Source: Lachnospiraceae bacterium UBA7196
GTDB lineage: Bacteria; Bacillota; Clostridia; Lachnospirales; Lachnospiraceae
Length of the DNA: 64,000 bases
Direction of reading: 5' to 3'
Assembly (NCBI GenBank): GCA_002490835.1
Contig: DKUU01000012.1
Location: 62,492 to 126,491 of the forward strand
The notes beneath the pieces were generated by a model. The model saw nothing but the letters and a program-made list of their open reading frames with translations. It was not told the origin of the DNA and made no database searches. A program made the translations under genes and the position numbers. The first letter of the stretch is position 1. The number at the start of each line of letters is the position of its first letter. Of this stretch, positions 33,844 through 43,025 are shown piece by piece.

Positions 33844-33987
33844 GGAGAGACAGATGATTCTTTGTCGGCGCGCTCTCGCTCCGGTCGCAGCACAACGGAC
33901 ACTAAGCTCGGGAGTTGCAAAGCAACTCTTTACCTCGCTAAGTGCCGGTGCTGCTTTAGGGCCGACGCCAGAATCATCTGTCTCTCC
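33844..33987. repeat. 144-bp nested palindrome
   Basis: The outer arms are a perfect 18-base pair (33844-33861 with 33970-33987). Inside are GTCGGC/GCCGAC (33864-33869, 33961-33966), GCAGCA/TGCTGC (33887-33892, 33949-33954), CACT/AGTG (33900-33903, 33941-33944) and the terminal hairpin GAGTTGC-AAA-GCAACTC (33912-33928). It lies between DUF4321 and the methionine-gamma-lyase gene and could fold as one long arm. The innermost hairpin resembles the two-hairpin repeats elsewhere in the window. Confidence 0.8.
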
Positions 33988-34001
33988 ACGCTTTGCAGTA
34001 A

Positions 34002-35288
34002 TTAACTTAGCTTGCATATCCCCTGATCTATCAGGTTCTGCACGCTTTTCAGGATACCAAGTTTCGCGTGAGGGAAAGTGAGTCCGCCCTGAAAATAGAC
34101 CGCATAGGGCGGTTTGATCGGTCCATCCGCCGAAAGCTCGATAGAGGAACCTGATATGAAGGCGCCGGCCGCCATAATGACTTTGGCATCATAGCCGGGC
34201 ATGTCCCAAGGCTCGGGCTTGACGAAACTGTCCACCGGCGCCGCTGCCTGAATGCCCTCGCAGAAAGCGCAGACGCCCTCCGGCGAACCAAGCGTTACGG
34301 CCTGAATGATGTCATGGCGGCTCTCCTGCCCGTCCGGCACCACGGGAAAGCCCAGTTTTTCATAGAGATTCGCTGCGAAGATAGCCCCCTTCAAAGCGGA
34401 AGCCGTCACCGTGGGTGCAAGAAAAAGGCCCTGATAAAAGGCGGGAAGGATGCCAAGCGAAGCGCCGACTTCCTTTGCCAGTCCCGGAGAAGTCAGGCGG
34501 CAGGCCGCATTCTCCACGCATTCGCTTTTCCCGGCGATATAACCGCCGATAGGCGCAAGGCCGCCGCCGGGATTCTTGATCAGAGAACCTACTACCATAT
34601 CCGCCCCCACATCGGAAGGCTCTATGGTCTCCACAAATTCCCCGTAGCAATTATCCACCATCACTAAAACATCCGGCTTTATTTTTTTTACAAAGGCAAT
34701 CAATTCACCGATGCGGGCCACGGACAGGGTCGGCCTTGTCTGATAGCCCTTGGAGCGCTGAATGGTGATCAATCTGGTCTTTTCATGGATGGCTGCGCGG
34801 ATGCCCTCGTAGTCAAATTCCCCGTCCGACAGAAGGTCCACCTGCCTGTAAGTGACGCCGTACTCTGCAAGGGAGCCTCTGGACGGACGGATGCCGATGA
34901 CCTCTTCCAGCGTGTCGTAGGGCTTTCCCACCGGAGACAGCAGCTCGTCTCCGGGCCGCAGATTGCTCGAAAGAGCAAGGGCAAGGGCGTGTGTACCGCA
35001 AGTGATCTGGGGCCGCACCAGAGCATCTTCCGTTCGAAAGACGGCGGCATACACCTTTTCCAGCGTATCCCTTCCCAGATCGTTGTAACCGTAGCCCGTG
35101 GTTCCCAGCAGACAGGCCTCGCTGACGCCCGCCTCCTGCATGGCTCTTATCACCTTGAGCTGGTTATACTCCGCATTTTCATCGATCATGGCAAACCGGG
35201 ACGCAAGGGACGTAAGCGTCTCCTCCCCGAAGCGGTACACCGCCTCCGATATGCCAAATTGTTCGTATTGTTTCGATAATTCTATCAT
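34002..35288 (-). CDS. Methionine gamma-lyase family protein (PLP-dependent, aluminium-resistance type)
   Basis: A 428-residue fold-type I PLP enzyme of the family PF06838, once named aluminium resistance protein. The PLP lysine is in GSLIKNPGGGLAPIGGY (about 235-251); QRSKGYQTRPTLS and MVDNCYGEFVE are other family marks. The physiological substrate is not known; related enzymes cleave cysteine or methionine derivatives. In Clostridia this gene often follows miaA, as here (280 bases away). The stop codon TAA lies in AGTTAATTACT, which looks like a shortened second hairpin of the repeat family. Confidence 0.9.
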   Translation of the reverse strand: MIELSKQYEQFGISEAVYRFGEETLTSLASRFAMIDENAEYNQLKVIRAMQEAGVSEACLLGTTGYGYNDLGRDTLEKVYAAVFRTEDALVRPQITCGTHALALALSSNLRPGDELLSPVGKPYDTLEEVIGIRPSRGSLAEYGVTYRQVDLLSDGEFDYEGIRAAIHEKTRLITIQRSKGYQTRPTLSVARIGELIAFVKKIKPDVLVMVDNCYGEFVETIEPSDVGADMVVGSLIKNPGGGLAPIGGYIAGKSECVENAACRLTSPGLAKEVGASLGILPAFYQGLFLAPTVTASALKGAIFAANLYEKLGFPVVPDGQESRHDIIQAVTLGSPEGVCAFCEGIQAAAPVDSFVKPEPWDMPGYDAKVIMAAGAFISGSSIELSADGPIKPPYAVYFQGGLTFPHAKLGILKSVQNLIDQGICKLS

Positions 35289-35568
35289 TTTCTTATTTTC
35301 CCTTCCTGATACTGTCGTCTCTGCAAGTCGGTGCAGGCGGTGATAAATTGCCGGTTTTTCCCGTAAACATCGGCAAAATCCATCTCCGGAACAGCGTTTT
35401 CAAAATATTGTATCCGTCAAATTTTCTCCCCAATTTACACATTTTGTTCGTATTTTATGAAAAATAACAATAATTATTGTAAATAACACGGTTTATTAAA
35501 ACGCAATTTCGTCAATGCAATCAGACTGTTTCGTCAAAACTCCTGTATTTATCACGCTTCCCAAAACT
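35289..35568. other. 280-bp intergenic region with a 14-bp palindrome
   Basis: A-T-rich stretch between miaA and the methionine-gamma-lyase gene. It contains the perfect palindrome ACAATAATTATTGT (35467-35480) and the pair TTTCGTCAA at about 35507 and 35529. I see no gene, no clear terminator and no convincing promoter. Confidence 0.45.
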
Positions 35569-36537
35569 TTACAGGATAATCGATTTTTCGCGCAAGATTT
35601 CCTGCATCACGCCAAGCGGATTTTGACCGTTATGGTCAACTCCTGTTTTTTCTACCCAGATCACCTCTTTTTCCCGTCGGAACCATGTTAACTGCCTCTT
35701 GGCAAAGTGTCTGGTATCGCGCTGGATGAGGGTGACCGCCTCCTCCAGCGTAAGTTCTCCTGCCAGATATCGCAGAATCTCCTTATAGCCGAGTCCCTGC
35801 ATGGAAACCATGTCTTTTGTGCAGCCCATCTCCTTTAACCTGCGCACTTCTTCCACAAGTCCCGCCTTTACCATCTGCTCCACCCGCCGGTCTATCCTAC
35901 TGTAGATTTCTTCCCGTTTGTCATTCAGCACAAAATAGGCAAACCGATAAGGCGAAACATTCTGTCTCTGCGCTTCGTTGTGCGCGGAGATCGGCTGTCC
36001 GGTCTTTTCATAAAATTCCAGCGCGCGGATGACCCGCTTTACATTGTGGGCATGAATGTTCTCGCAAGAGGCGGGATCCACGGCCTTCAATCTATCATAA
36101 AGGGCTTCCGCTCCCTCGTTTTCGGCAAGCGCTTCCAATTCCTTTCGCAGAGCGGTATCCTCATCATTTTCCGTAAAGTCGATATCGTATAGCACCGCCT
36201 GAATATAAAAGCCGGTGCCTCCCACCAGAATGGGAATGCGCCCGCGATCGTAAATCTCCTCTATTGCTTCCTTTGCAAGCTTCTGAAAAATGACGACGTT
36301 AAAAGCCTCCGTCGGCTCCAGCACGTCGATCAAATGATGCGGCACCCCCGCCATCTCCTCCGCCGTGATCTTAGCGGAACCAATATCCATATGACGGTAG
36401 ACCTGCATGGAGTCGGCGGAGACGATCTCACCGTTTATCGCCTTCGCCAAGGCAATGGACAGCGCCGTCTTACCCACGGCAGTCGGACCTGTCAAAATCA
36501 CCAGAGGTCTCTCTACCTCCTGTTTCTTTGATACCAT
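35569..36537 (-). CDS. miaA: tRNA dimethylallyltransferase
   Basis: A 322-residue MiaA, which adds the dimethylallyl group to A37 of tRNAs reading codons starting with U. P-loop GPTAVGKT (about 16-23), then the tRNA and substrate site residues in VSADSMQVYRHMDIGSAK, and VGGTGFYIQAVLYD. MiaB, which further modifies the same base, is encoded 5 kb upstream in the same unit. GGAAGGAAT precedes the ATG. The last gene of the miaB-mutS-mutL-miaA run. Confidence 0.95.
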   Translation of the reverse strand: MVSKKQEVERPLVILTGPTAVGKTALSIALAKAINGEIVSADSMQVYRHMDIGSAKITAEEMAGVPHHLIDVLEPTEAFNVVIFQKLAKEAIEEIYDRGRIPILVGGTGFYIQAVLYDIDFTENDEDTALRKELEALAENEGAEALYDRLKAVDPASCENIHAHNVKRVIRALEFYEKTGQPISAHNEAQRQNVSPYRFAYFVLNDKREEIYSRIDRRVEQMVKAGLVEEVRRLKEMGCTKDMVSMQGLGYKEILRYLAGELTLEEAVTLIQRDTRHFAKRQLTWFRREKEVIWVEKTGVDHNGQNPLGVMQEILREKSIIL

Positions 36538-36558
36538 CTGTTATTTATTCCTTCCCAA

Positions 36559-38571
36559 TCACACGATCCTCTTAAATTTCCTCTCCAGCTCCTGCTTCGT
36601 CATTGCAATAATGGTCGGCCTCCCATGCGGGCAGTTATAAGGATTTTCTAACGTCAAAAGCTCATCTAAAAGACTTTCCATTTCCGCCCGACTGATGCGC
36701 ATATTGCCTTTGACCGCCGCCTTGCAGGCCATGGTCGCGATGCGGATGCGGATGCTCTCCGGCGTGCCTGAGACAGCTTCCTCCACCAGTTCGTCAAGCA
36801 CCTCGCAAAAAAATTCTCCCTCACCATAACCATAGAGGTCGAGCGGTACGCCGCGGATGGCATAGTCGTTTCCGCCAAACTCCTCCACCACAAACCCCAA
36901 CGCCTCGAAATCCTCCTTATGCGCCGCCAGACACTCTTTCTCCCTGTTGTTCAGGGTCAGGATCGTGGGCGGATTCAAGGTCTGGGAAAGCGCGTTCTTT
37001 TCCCGAAAACGCTTGATGAGCCGCTCATACTTGACTTTTTCGTGGGCGGCGTGCTGGTCTACAATTAAAAGCTTATTTTCATAAGTGATAAGCCAGTAGG
37101 TATCGAAAATCTGTCCGATGATCTCAAACTGCGGCCTGCTCTCCTGCGAAAGGATACGGCTTTCAAAGAGGTTGAGCTGCTCGGGCTGCAGAGCCGGCAA
37201 AACGTCCGTCTCCCGGGACGCGACACTCTCTTTCTCAGACAATAATGCCTGCTTCTGAGACGGTGAGACATCTGCCAGCCTTGAATCTGCGGTCCCGCCG
37301 TACAATGGCACATTCTGGCGCAGTATATTTTTATTTGCGCCGTTCTCTTGATTTACATAACTTTCCGTGCCTATCGTCCGCTGCTGACTGTTCTCGCGAA
37401 TTGCACTGATCTGCTTCTTTTGCTGCAGTTCAGAGATCCGCCGCGCCTCAAACGGTTCCGGCGCACTGATGCGCTCCTTAATTGGCGCTCCGACATTTTT
37501 CTCCAGTCCGCCTTGTTCTCCGTTCACCTGCCCGCCTTTTCCGCTCTCCCGCCTGTCGCTGAGCGTGACCTCCGGTATCATCTCCCGCCCGTGAAGCGCT
37601 TCGAACACCGCCTCCTTTACCGCCTCATGAAAGGCAGGCCCGTCGGCGATGCGCACTTCCAGCTTGGAAGGATGGACATTAACGTCTATTTTTTCCGTAT
37701 CGATCTGAAAATGCAGGATGCAAAAGGGAAACTTATGCTGCATCAGATATTCGCGGTAGCCTTCCTCCACCGCTTTGCTGATGAGGGCGCTCCTAATATA
37801 GCGGCCGTTGATATAAAAAATCTCAAAAGAGCGGTTGGCGCGGTTGATCGCAGGCTTCCCTAAAAGCCCCGTGATCCGCATCCCCTCCCGCTCACTGGAA
37901 AAATCAAGCAGTTCCGCAGAAATTTCCTTTCCATAAATACGGTAGACGATTTCCCGTAAATCTCCGCTTCCCGTAGTATAAAACTTTGTCTGGCCGTTTA
38001 ATTGGAATTTAAAGGAAATGTCAGGGTTTGACATGGCCAGATGCTCCATCAGCTCCGCCACATAGGAGCCCTCAGTCCTTGGCATCTTTAAGAACTTTTT
38101 GCGCGGCGGCGTATTAAAAAAAAGATTGCGCACGATCAGTGTGGTGCCCGTCGGTGCGCCGATCTCCTCCCGTTCCTTCTCCACGCCGCCTTCGATCACA
38201 TAGCGGATGCCCGTCAAATCTTCCGGCGTCTTGGTGATCAGCTCCACCTGTGCCACCGCCGCGATACTGGCCAGTGCCTCCCCGCGAAAGCCCAGACTGA
38301 CCAGACTGGTCAAATCATCCGCAGACGATATCTTGCTGGTGGCGTGGCGCAGGAAGGCATTTTCTACCTGAGATTTTTCAATGCCCCCGCCGTTGTCCGT
38401 GACCCGGATCAGCGTGGTGCCGCCCTCCTTGATCTCCACCGTGACAGCCGTCGCCCCCGCATCAATCGCATTCTCCACCAGCTCCTTCACCACGCTGGCC
38501 GGCCGCTCCACCACCTCCCCGGCGGCGATCTTGTCTATTGTCTGATTGTCTAAAATGTTGATTTTTGCCAA
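36559..38571 (-). CDS. mutL: DNA mismatch repair protein MutL
   Basis: A 670-residue MutL. The N-terminal GHKL ATPase has NAIDAGATAV, DNGGGI and GFRGEALASI. A long, poorly conserved, Gln/Ser-rich linker (about 340-475) leads to the C-terminal endonuclease domain with DQHAAHEKVKYERL (about 505), ACKAAVKG and CPHGRPT, the metal-binding motifs of nicking MutL proteins in organisms without MutH. The start is TTG, with GGAGG 12 bases upstream. The upstream 68-base gap to mutS carries a two-hairpin repeat. Confidence 0.95.
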   Translation of the reverse strand: MAKINILDNQTIDKIAAGEVVERPASVVKELVENAIDAGATAVTVEIKEGGTTLIRVTDNGGGIEKSQVENAFLRHATSKISSADDLTSLVSLGFRGEALASIAAVAQVELITKTPEDLTGIRYVIEGGVEKEREEIGAPTGTTLIVRNLFFNTPPRKKFLKMPRTEGSYVAELMEHLAMSNPDISFKFQLNGQTKFYTTGSGDLREIVYRIYGKEISAELLDFSSEREGMRITGLLGKPAINRANRSFEIFYINGRYIRSALISKAVEEGYREYLMQHKFPFCILHFQIDTEKIDVNVHPSKLEVRIADGPAFHEAVKEAVFEALHGREMIPEVTLSDRRESGKGGQVNGEQGGLEKNVGAPIKERISAPEPFEARRISELQQKKQISAIRENSQQRTIGTESYVNQENGANKNILRQNVPLYGGTADSRLADVSPSQKQALLSEKESVASRETDVLPALQPEQLNLFESRILSQESRPQFEIIGQIFDTYWLITYENKLLIVDQHAAHEKVKYERLIKRFREKNALSQTLNPPTILTLNNREKECLAAHKEDFEALGFVVEEFGGNDYAIRGVPLDLYGYGEGEFFCEVLDELVEEAVSGTPESIRIRIATMACKAAVKGNMRISRAEMESLLDELLTLENPYNCPHGRPTIIAMTKQELERKFKRIV

Positions 38572-38592
38572 AATTCAACTGTTCCTCCTTTT

Positions 38593-38641
38593 CGAGGCCG
38601 CGAAGCGGATCTCGGAAGTTAATTCCGCAGGAATTTACTTC
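38593..38641. repeat. Two-hairpin repeat between mutS and mutL
   Basis: Hairpin 1: CGAGGCCGC-GAA-GCGGATCTCG with a small bulge. Hairpin 2: GAAGTTAATTCC-GCA-GGAATTTACTTC with one T-T mismatch. It touches the mutS stop codon (38640-38642) and ends just before the mutL ribosome binding site. Confidence 0.8.
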
Positions 38642-41288
38642 ACCACCTATTTTTCAGCCGATTCTGCAGCCGATACAGTGTATTGAGTGCATCCATCGGT
38701 GTCAGATTGCTCACGTCGATCTCCTTTAACTCCCGCACCACATCCTCGTCCGTCACCGTATCAAACAGAGAAATCTGCTCTAAATCCACCTCATCATAGT
38801 GGACGGGCTTTTTCCGTTCGCCTCTGCTATGATCCACCTCGATATTCTGCACCCGCTCAGTGATATCGTTGTCGCTAAGTTGCTCCACGATCTCCTTGGC
38901 CCTGTCGATGACCATATCGGGCACCCCGGCGAGTTTCGCCACCTGAATACCGTAACTCTTGTCGGCCCCGCCCTTCACGATTTTCCGCAGGAATACGATA
39001 TCGTCGCCCTTCTCCTTGACGGCGATGCAATAGTTGTTGACGTTATCCATCTTCCCTTCCAGCTCGGTCAGTTCGTGATAATGGGTAGCAAACAACGTTT
39101 TTGCACCCAGAAGTTTACGGTTGCTGATATGTTCTATCACCGCCCATGCAATGCTTAATCCGTCAAAAGTGGAAGTTCCCCTGCCAATTTCATCAAGGAC
39201 AAGCAGGCTGTTCGGGGTCGCGTTCCTTAAGATGTTCGCCACCTCGTTCATCTCCACCATAAAGGTAGACTGGCCGCTGGCCAGATCGTCTGACGCGCCC
39301 ACGCGGGTAAAGATTCTGTCCACGATACCGATATCCGCCTTCGCCGCCGGCACAAAGGAGCCGATCTGCGTCAGCAGGACAATCAACGCCACCTGCCGCA
39401 TATAGGTAGACTTGCCCGCCATATTGGGGCCTGTGATCACGGCAATACAGTGCTTTTTGTCGTCCAAATGGGTGTCGTTTGCGATGAACATATCATTATG
39501 GATCATCTGCTCCACCACCGGATGACGGCCTTCTTTGATATCGATCACACCCTTTTCGTTTAAAGACGGTCTCACATAATGATTCTGTTCCGCCACAAAA
39601 GAAAGGGAGGTAAAAACGTCTATTTTTGCCACGGCCCGCGCCGTCTTCTGGATCCTCTCCACCTCATTTGCGATCGCATCCCGAATCTCGCAAAAAAGAT
39701 CGTATTCTAAGCCAAACAGCTTATCCTCTGCATTAAGGATGGAATCCTCCAGCTCCTTTAAGCGCGGGGTCGTGTATCGTTCCGCGTTTGCGAGCGTCTG
39801 TTTGCGCACATAATCCTCCGGCACCTGATCCTTGTAGGAATTTGTGACCTCAAAGTAGTAGCCAAAGACCTTGTTATATTTGATGCGCAGGTTTTTGATC
39901 CCCGTGCGCTCCCTGTCTTCCTCCTCCAGCGCCGCCAGCCACTTTTTGCCATCCGTCTTGGCCTTGCGCAGGGAATCTATGATCTCATGGAAGCCCTCTC
40001 TGATGATGCCGCCTTCCTTCAGGGCAATCGGCGGTTCCTCGTCAATGGCATTTTCGATCAGATGATAAATATCCTCTAACGGATCCATATTCTCATAGAT
40101 TTCCCGAAGAAGCGGCGCATCAAAATCGGCAAGAATCGTCCGCAGGGAAGGAAGCATTGCCAAAGAATTGCGAAAGGCAATCAGGTCTCTGGGGTTTGCG
40201 GTCTTATAGCTCACCTTGCCAAGAAGCCGTTCCAAGTCATAAATCGTGTGCAGGTATTCCCGTAATTCCTCCCTGTCCACACTCTTTTTACAAAGCGCCT
40301 CCACCGCGTCCAGCCGCTTGGTGATCCTGTCTTTGTCGATCAGCGGCTGCTCAATGTACTTTCGCAAAAGTCTGCCGCCCATGGCGGTCTTTGTGCGGTC
40401 CAGCACCCCCAGCAGCGAGCCCTTTTTCTGTTTCTCCCTCAATGTTTCAATCAGCTCCAGATTGCGTCTGGTAGAGCTGTCAAGCAGCATATACTTGCTT
40501 GTCAGATACGGGTAAATATGGGTGAAATGAGAAAGCGAAGTCTTCTGCATCTCGTAGAGATACTGTAAGAGCGCTCCCGCAGCGATCATTCCCACGGGAA
40601 AGTCCTCGATCCCCAGCCCCCGCAAGCTGCTCACTCCAAAATGCTTCATTAGAAGTTTTTTGCAGCCGTCCTCGTCAAAATAATGCGCTGCAAGTGAATA
40701 CACGCTCACATTCAAACGGTTTTTCAGATCGTCAATGTCATAGCCGCTGACAAAAAACTGCTCATTACAAATCAGCTCCGAAGGTCCGTACTTATTGATC
40801 TCGTCCTGCAATTTGCGGATATCTTCAAGCTCTGTCAAGTAGTAATCACCCGTGGTAACATCCGCCACAGACATCCCGATCTTACCCGGAAAGTACGTCA
40901 CGCAGACCAGATAATTATTCTTGGTATCGTCAATCGCCTGCAGATTCAGATTTGTACCCGGCGTCACGATGCGGATCACCTCTCGCTTGATGATACCCTT
41001 CGCACTTTTCGGATCTTCCACCTGCTCGCAGATCGCTACCTTATAGCCTTTGGAAACCAACTTGTTCAGATAACTGTCAACAGCGTGATAGGGGACGCCG
41101 CACATGGGCGCACGCTCCTCCTGACCGCAGTTTTTCCCCGTCAGCGTGATTTCAAGCTCTTTGGACGCCGTGATTGCATCCTCAAAGAACATCTCGTAAA
41201 AATCCCCCAAACGGTAGAACAAAATACAGTCCTGATACGACCTCTTGGTCTCCAGATATTGTTGCATCATCGGTGTTAATTCAGCCAT
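38640..41288 (-). CDS. mutS: DNA mismatch repair protein MutS
   Basis: An 882-residue MutS. The N-terminal mismatch-reading motif is in GDFYEMFFEDA (about 28-38, the F-x-E site); Walker A is GPNMAGKST (about 616); Walker B and signature are LLVLDEIGRGTSTFDG. The C-terminal helix-turn-helix and a tail for beta-clamp binding are present (EEVDLEQISLF-like acidic part). It overlaps miaB by 13 bases. The stop codon adjoins a hairpin repeat. Confidence 0.96.
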   Translation of the reverse strand: MAELTPMMQQYLETKRSYQDCILFYRLGDFYEMFFEDAITASKELEITLTGKNCGQEERAPMCGVPYHAVDSYLNKLVSKGYKVAICEQVEDPKSAKGIIKREVIRIVTPGTNLNLQAIDDTKNNYLVCVTYFPGKIGMSVADVTTGDYYLTELEDIRKLQDEINKYGPSELICNEQFFVSGYDIDDLKNRLNVSVYSLAAHYFDEDGCKKLLMKHFGVSSLRGLGIEDFPVGMIAAGALLQYLYEMQKTSLSHFTHIYPYLTSKYMLLDSSTRRNLELIETLREKQKKGSLLGVLDRTKTAMGGRLLRKYIEQPLIDKDRITKRLDAVEALCKKSVDREELREYLHTIYDLERLLGKVSYKTANPRDLIAFRNSLAMLPSLRTILADFDAPLLREIYENMDPLEDIYHLIENAIDEEPPIALKEGGIIREGFHEIIDSLRKAKTDGKKWLAALEEEDRERTGIKNLRIKYNKVFGYYFEVTNSYKDQVPEDYVRKQTLANAERYTTPRLKELEDSILNAEDKLFGLEYDLFCEIRDAIANEVERIQKTARAVAKIDVFTSLSFVAEQNHYVRPSLNEKGVIDIKEGRHPVVEQMIHNDMFIANDTHLDDKKHCIAVITGPNMAGKSTYMRQVALIVLLTQIGSFVPAAKADIGIVDRIFTRVGASDDLASGQSTFMVEMNEVANILRNATPNSLLVLDEIGRGTSTFDGLSIAWAVIEHISNRKLLGAKTLFATHYHELTELEGKMDNVNNYCIAVKEKGDDIVFLRKIVKGGADKSYGIQVAKLAGVPDMVIDRAKEIVEQLSDNDITERVQNIEVDHSRGERKKPVHYDEVDLEQISLFDTVTDEDVVRELKEIDVSNLTPMDALNTLYRLQNRLKNRW

Positions 41289-42751
41289 TGATTATCAACC
41301 ATCTTTCCCAGTCTTGTATGTTTTGATTGACCTAGCCAGTCAACCATTCTTCCCGTATAATAAAATCCATGACAGTGATCGAGCACCACCATCACATATT
41401 TCCCTACCAATCTCCTGTCCGCCTTAAAGTGCACCAGCATATTGTTGGAGAGGCGTCCCGTCACAAAGGCCGGATCCTGTTCGTTGACCTCCTCCACCAG
41501 CGCCTCCATCATCCTTCCCTGCAGGCGCAGCGCCCGTTCCTTTGCCGTCTCCTGCACAACAGAAAGCAGCTTGTCAAAGCCTTCCCGCACGACCTCCTCA
41601 GGCACCTGATTCTCCATGGCAGCCGCCGGTGTTCCCGTACGTTTGGAGTAAATAAAGGTAAAGGCGTTGTCATACTGTACCCGCCGTACTACGTCGATCG
41701 TCTCCTCCACGTCCACAAGCGTCTCCCCCGGAAAGCCCACGATAATGTCCGTGGTGATCGCAATATCCGGTATTTGCTCTTTTAGCTTGTCCACCAATGC
41801 CAGATACTGCGCCTTCGTATACTGCCGGTTCATCGCCTGTAAGATTCTGTCGGAGCCGGCCTGTAAGGGCAGATGCAGATGACGGCAGATCTTTTTTGAG
41901 TCCCGCATCACCGCGATCAGCTCGCCGGAAAGGTCTTTCGGGTGGGAAGTCATAAAACGGATGCGTTTAAGCCCTTCGATCTGTTCCACTTCCCGCAAAA
42001 GCTCCGCAAAGGTAAGGGGATGCTCCAGCGTTTTGCCGTAGGAGTTGACATTCTGCCCTAACAGCATGATCTCCGACACACCGTCCTCCACCAGCGCCTC
42101 GATCTCCCGCAGGATATCCTTCGGTTCCCTGCTCCGCTCCCTGCCGCGCACATAAGGCACGATACAATAGCTGCAGAAATTGTTGCAGCCGAACATGATG
42201 TTGACGCCCGACTTGTAGCTGTACTTGCGCTTTACAGGAAGGTCTTCCACGATTTTGTCGGTCCCTTCCCAGATCTCCGCCACCATGCCGTCGCTCTCAT
42301 ACATATCCGCCAGCAGCCTTGCAAACTCAAAAATGTTGTGCGTGCCGAAGATTAGATCAACAAAGCGGTAACTCTTCTTTATTTTTTCGACCGTCTTCTG
42401 TTCCTGCATCATACAGCCGCAGAGGGCGACCTTTAAGTAAGGCTTCTTCTTTTTTAAGCTGTTAAGGACGCCCAGCCGCCCGTAGACCCGCTGATTGGCG
42501 TTGTCCCGCACTGTACAGGTGTTGTAGAGGACAAAGTCAGCCTCCTCCTCGGTCTCCACCAGCTCATGCCCGCTCGCAAGCAGGATGCCGGACAGTTTCT
42601 CCGAGTCTCTGGCGTTCATCTGACAGCCAAACGTAACCACACAGGCTTTCGGAGCAGCGCCGTGTGCGCGCACAAAAGCATCCACCGCTTCGCGGCAGCG
42701 CCCGATATTTACGTCCTGTCCTTCTATTTTTATCATTTGCTCATTTTGCAA
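41276..42751 (-). CDS. miaB: tRNA-2-methylthio-N6-isopentenyladenosine methylthiotransferase
   Basis: A 491-residue radical SAM methylthiotransferase acting on A37 after MiaA. The N-terminal cluster cysteines are in VVTFGCQMN, YNTCTVRDN and ALCGCMM; the radical SAM motif is CNNFCSYC (about 189-196); a TRAM domain ends the protein. The start is TTG with GGAGA seven bases upstream; an ATG five codons later is an alternative. It is the first gene of the miaB-mutS-mutL-miaA unit. Confidence 0.95.
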   Translation of the reverse strand: MQNEQMIKIEGQDVNIGRCREAVDAFVRAHGAAPKACVVTFGCQMNARDSEKLSGILLASGHELVETEEEADFVLYNTCTVRDNANQRVYGRLGVLNSLKKKKPYLKVALCGCMMQEQKTVEKIKKSYRFVDLIFGTHNIFEFARLLADMYESDGMVAEIWEGTDKIVEDLPVKRKYSYKSGVNIMFGCNNFCSYCIVPYVRGRERSREPKDILREIEALVEDGVSEIMLLGQNVNSYGKTLEHPLTFAELLREVEQIEGLKRIRFMTSHPKDLSGELIAVMRDSKKICRHLHLPLQAGSDRILQAMNRQYTKAQYLALVDKLKEQIPDIAITTDIIVGFPGETLVDVEETIDVVRRVQYDNAFTFIYSKRTGTPAAAMENQVPEEVVREGFDKLLSVVQETAKERALRLQGRMMEALVEEVNEQDPAFVTGRLSNNMLVHFKADRRLVGKYVMVVLDHCHGFYYTGRMVDWLGQSKHTRLGKMVDNQWLN

Positions 42752-43025
42752 TGTACATTCTCCGCTTTTCGTGTATCCTCAAACTTTTTCACGCTCCCCA
42801 AAGAGAGTCCCATCTTACCACATTTTGAATAAAAGGCGCTTCACCGTCTCCCACTCCCAACAAGTAAAATAGAGCGGAACCCCGCCCAACATCTTCGGCT
42901 CACACTCTAAATTTGCATGGTAAAATACCATATATAGTATACTGAAACATCTGAAAAATAGCAACTCTTTTCGTATGTTTTTCACGTTGAATTGATTTTT
43001 TATGCAGAATATATGAGATATTCAA
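42752..43025. other. Intergenic region between the histidinol-phosphatase gene and miaB
   Basis: 274 bases. It contains GGTAAAATACC and an A-T-rich ATATATAGTATAC stretch near 42930-42945, and a weak stem GCGG/CCGC near 42880. No gene, strong terminator or confident promoter is visible. Confidence 0.4.

Noticed and set aside
33827..34081. Open frame of 84 codons on the plus strand
   Set aside because: It is created by the long palindrome and has no ribosome binding site or protein-like pattern.
35467..35480. ACAATAATTATTGT as a Fur or PerR operator
   Set aside because: The palindrome lacks the 7-1-7 spacing of Fur and PerR boxes and no promoter is evident next to it; kept only as a note in the intergenic entry.
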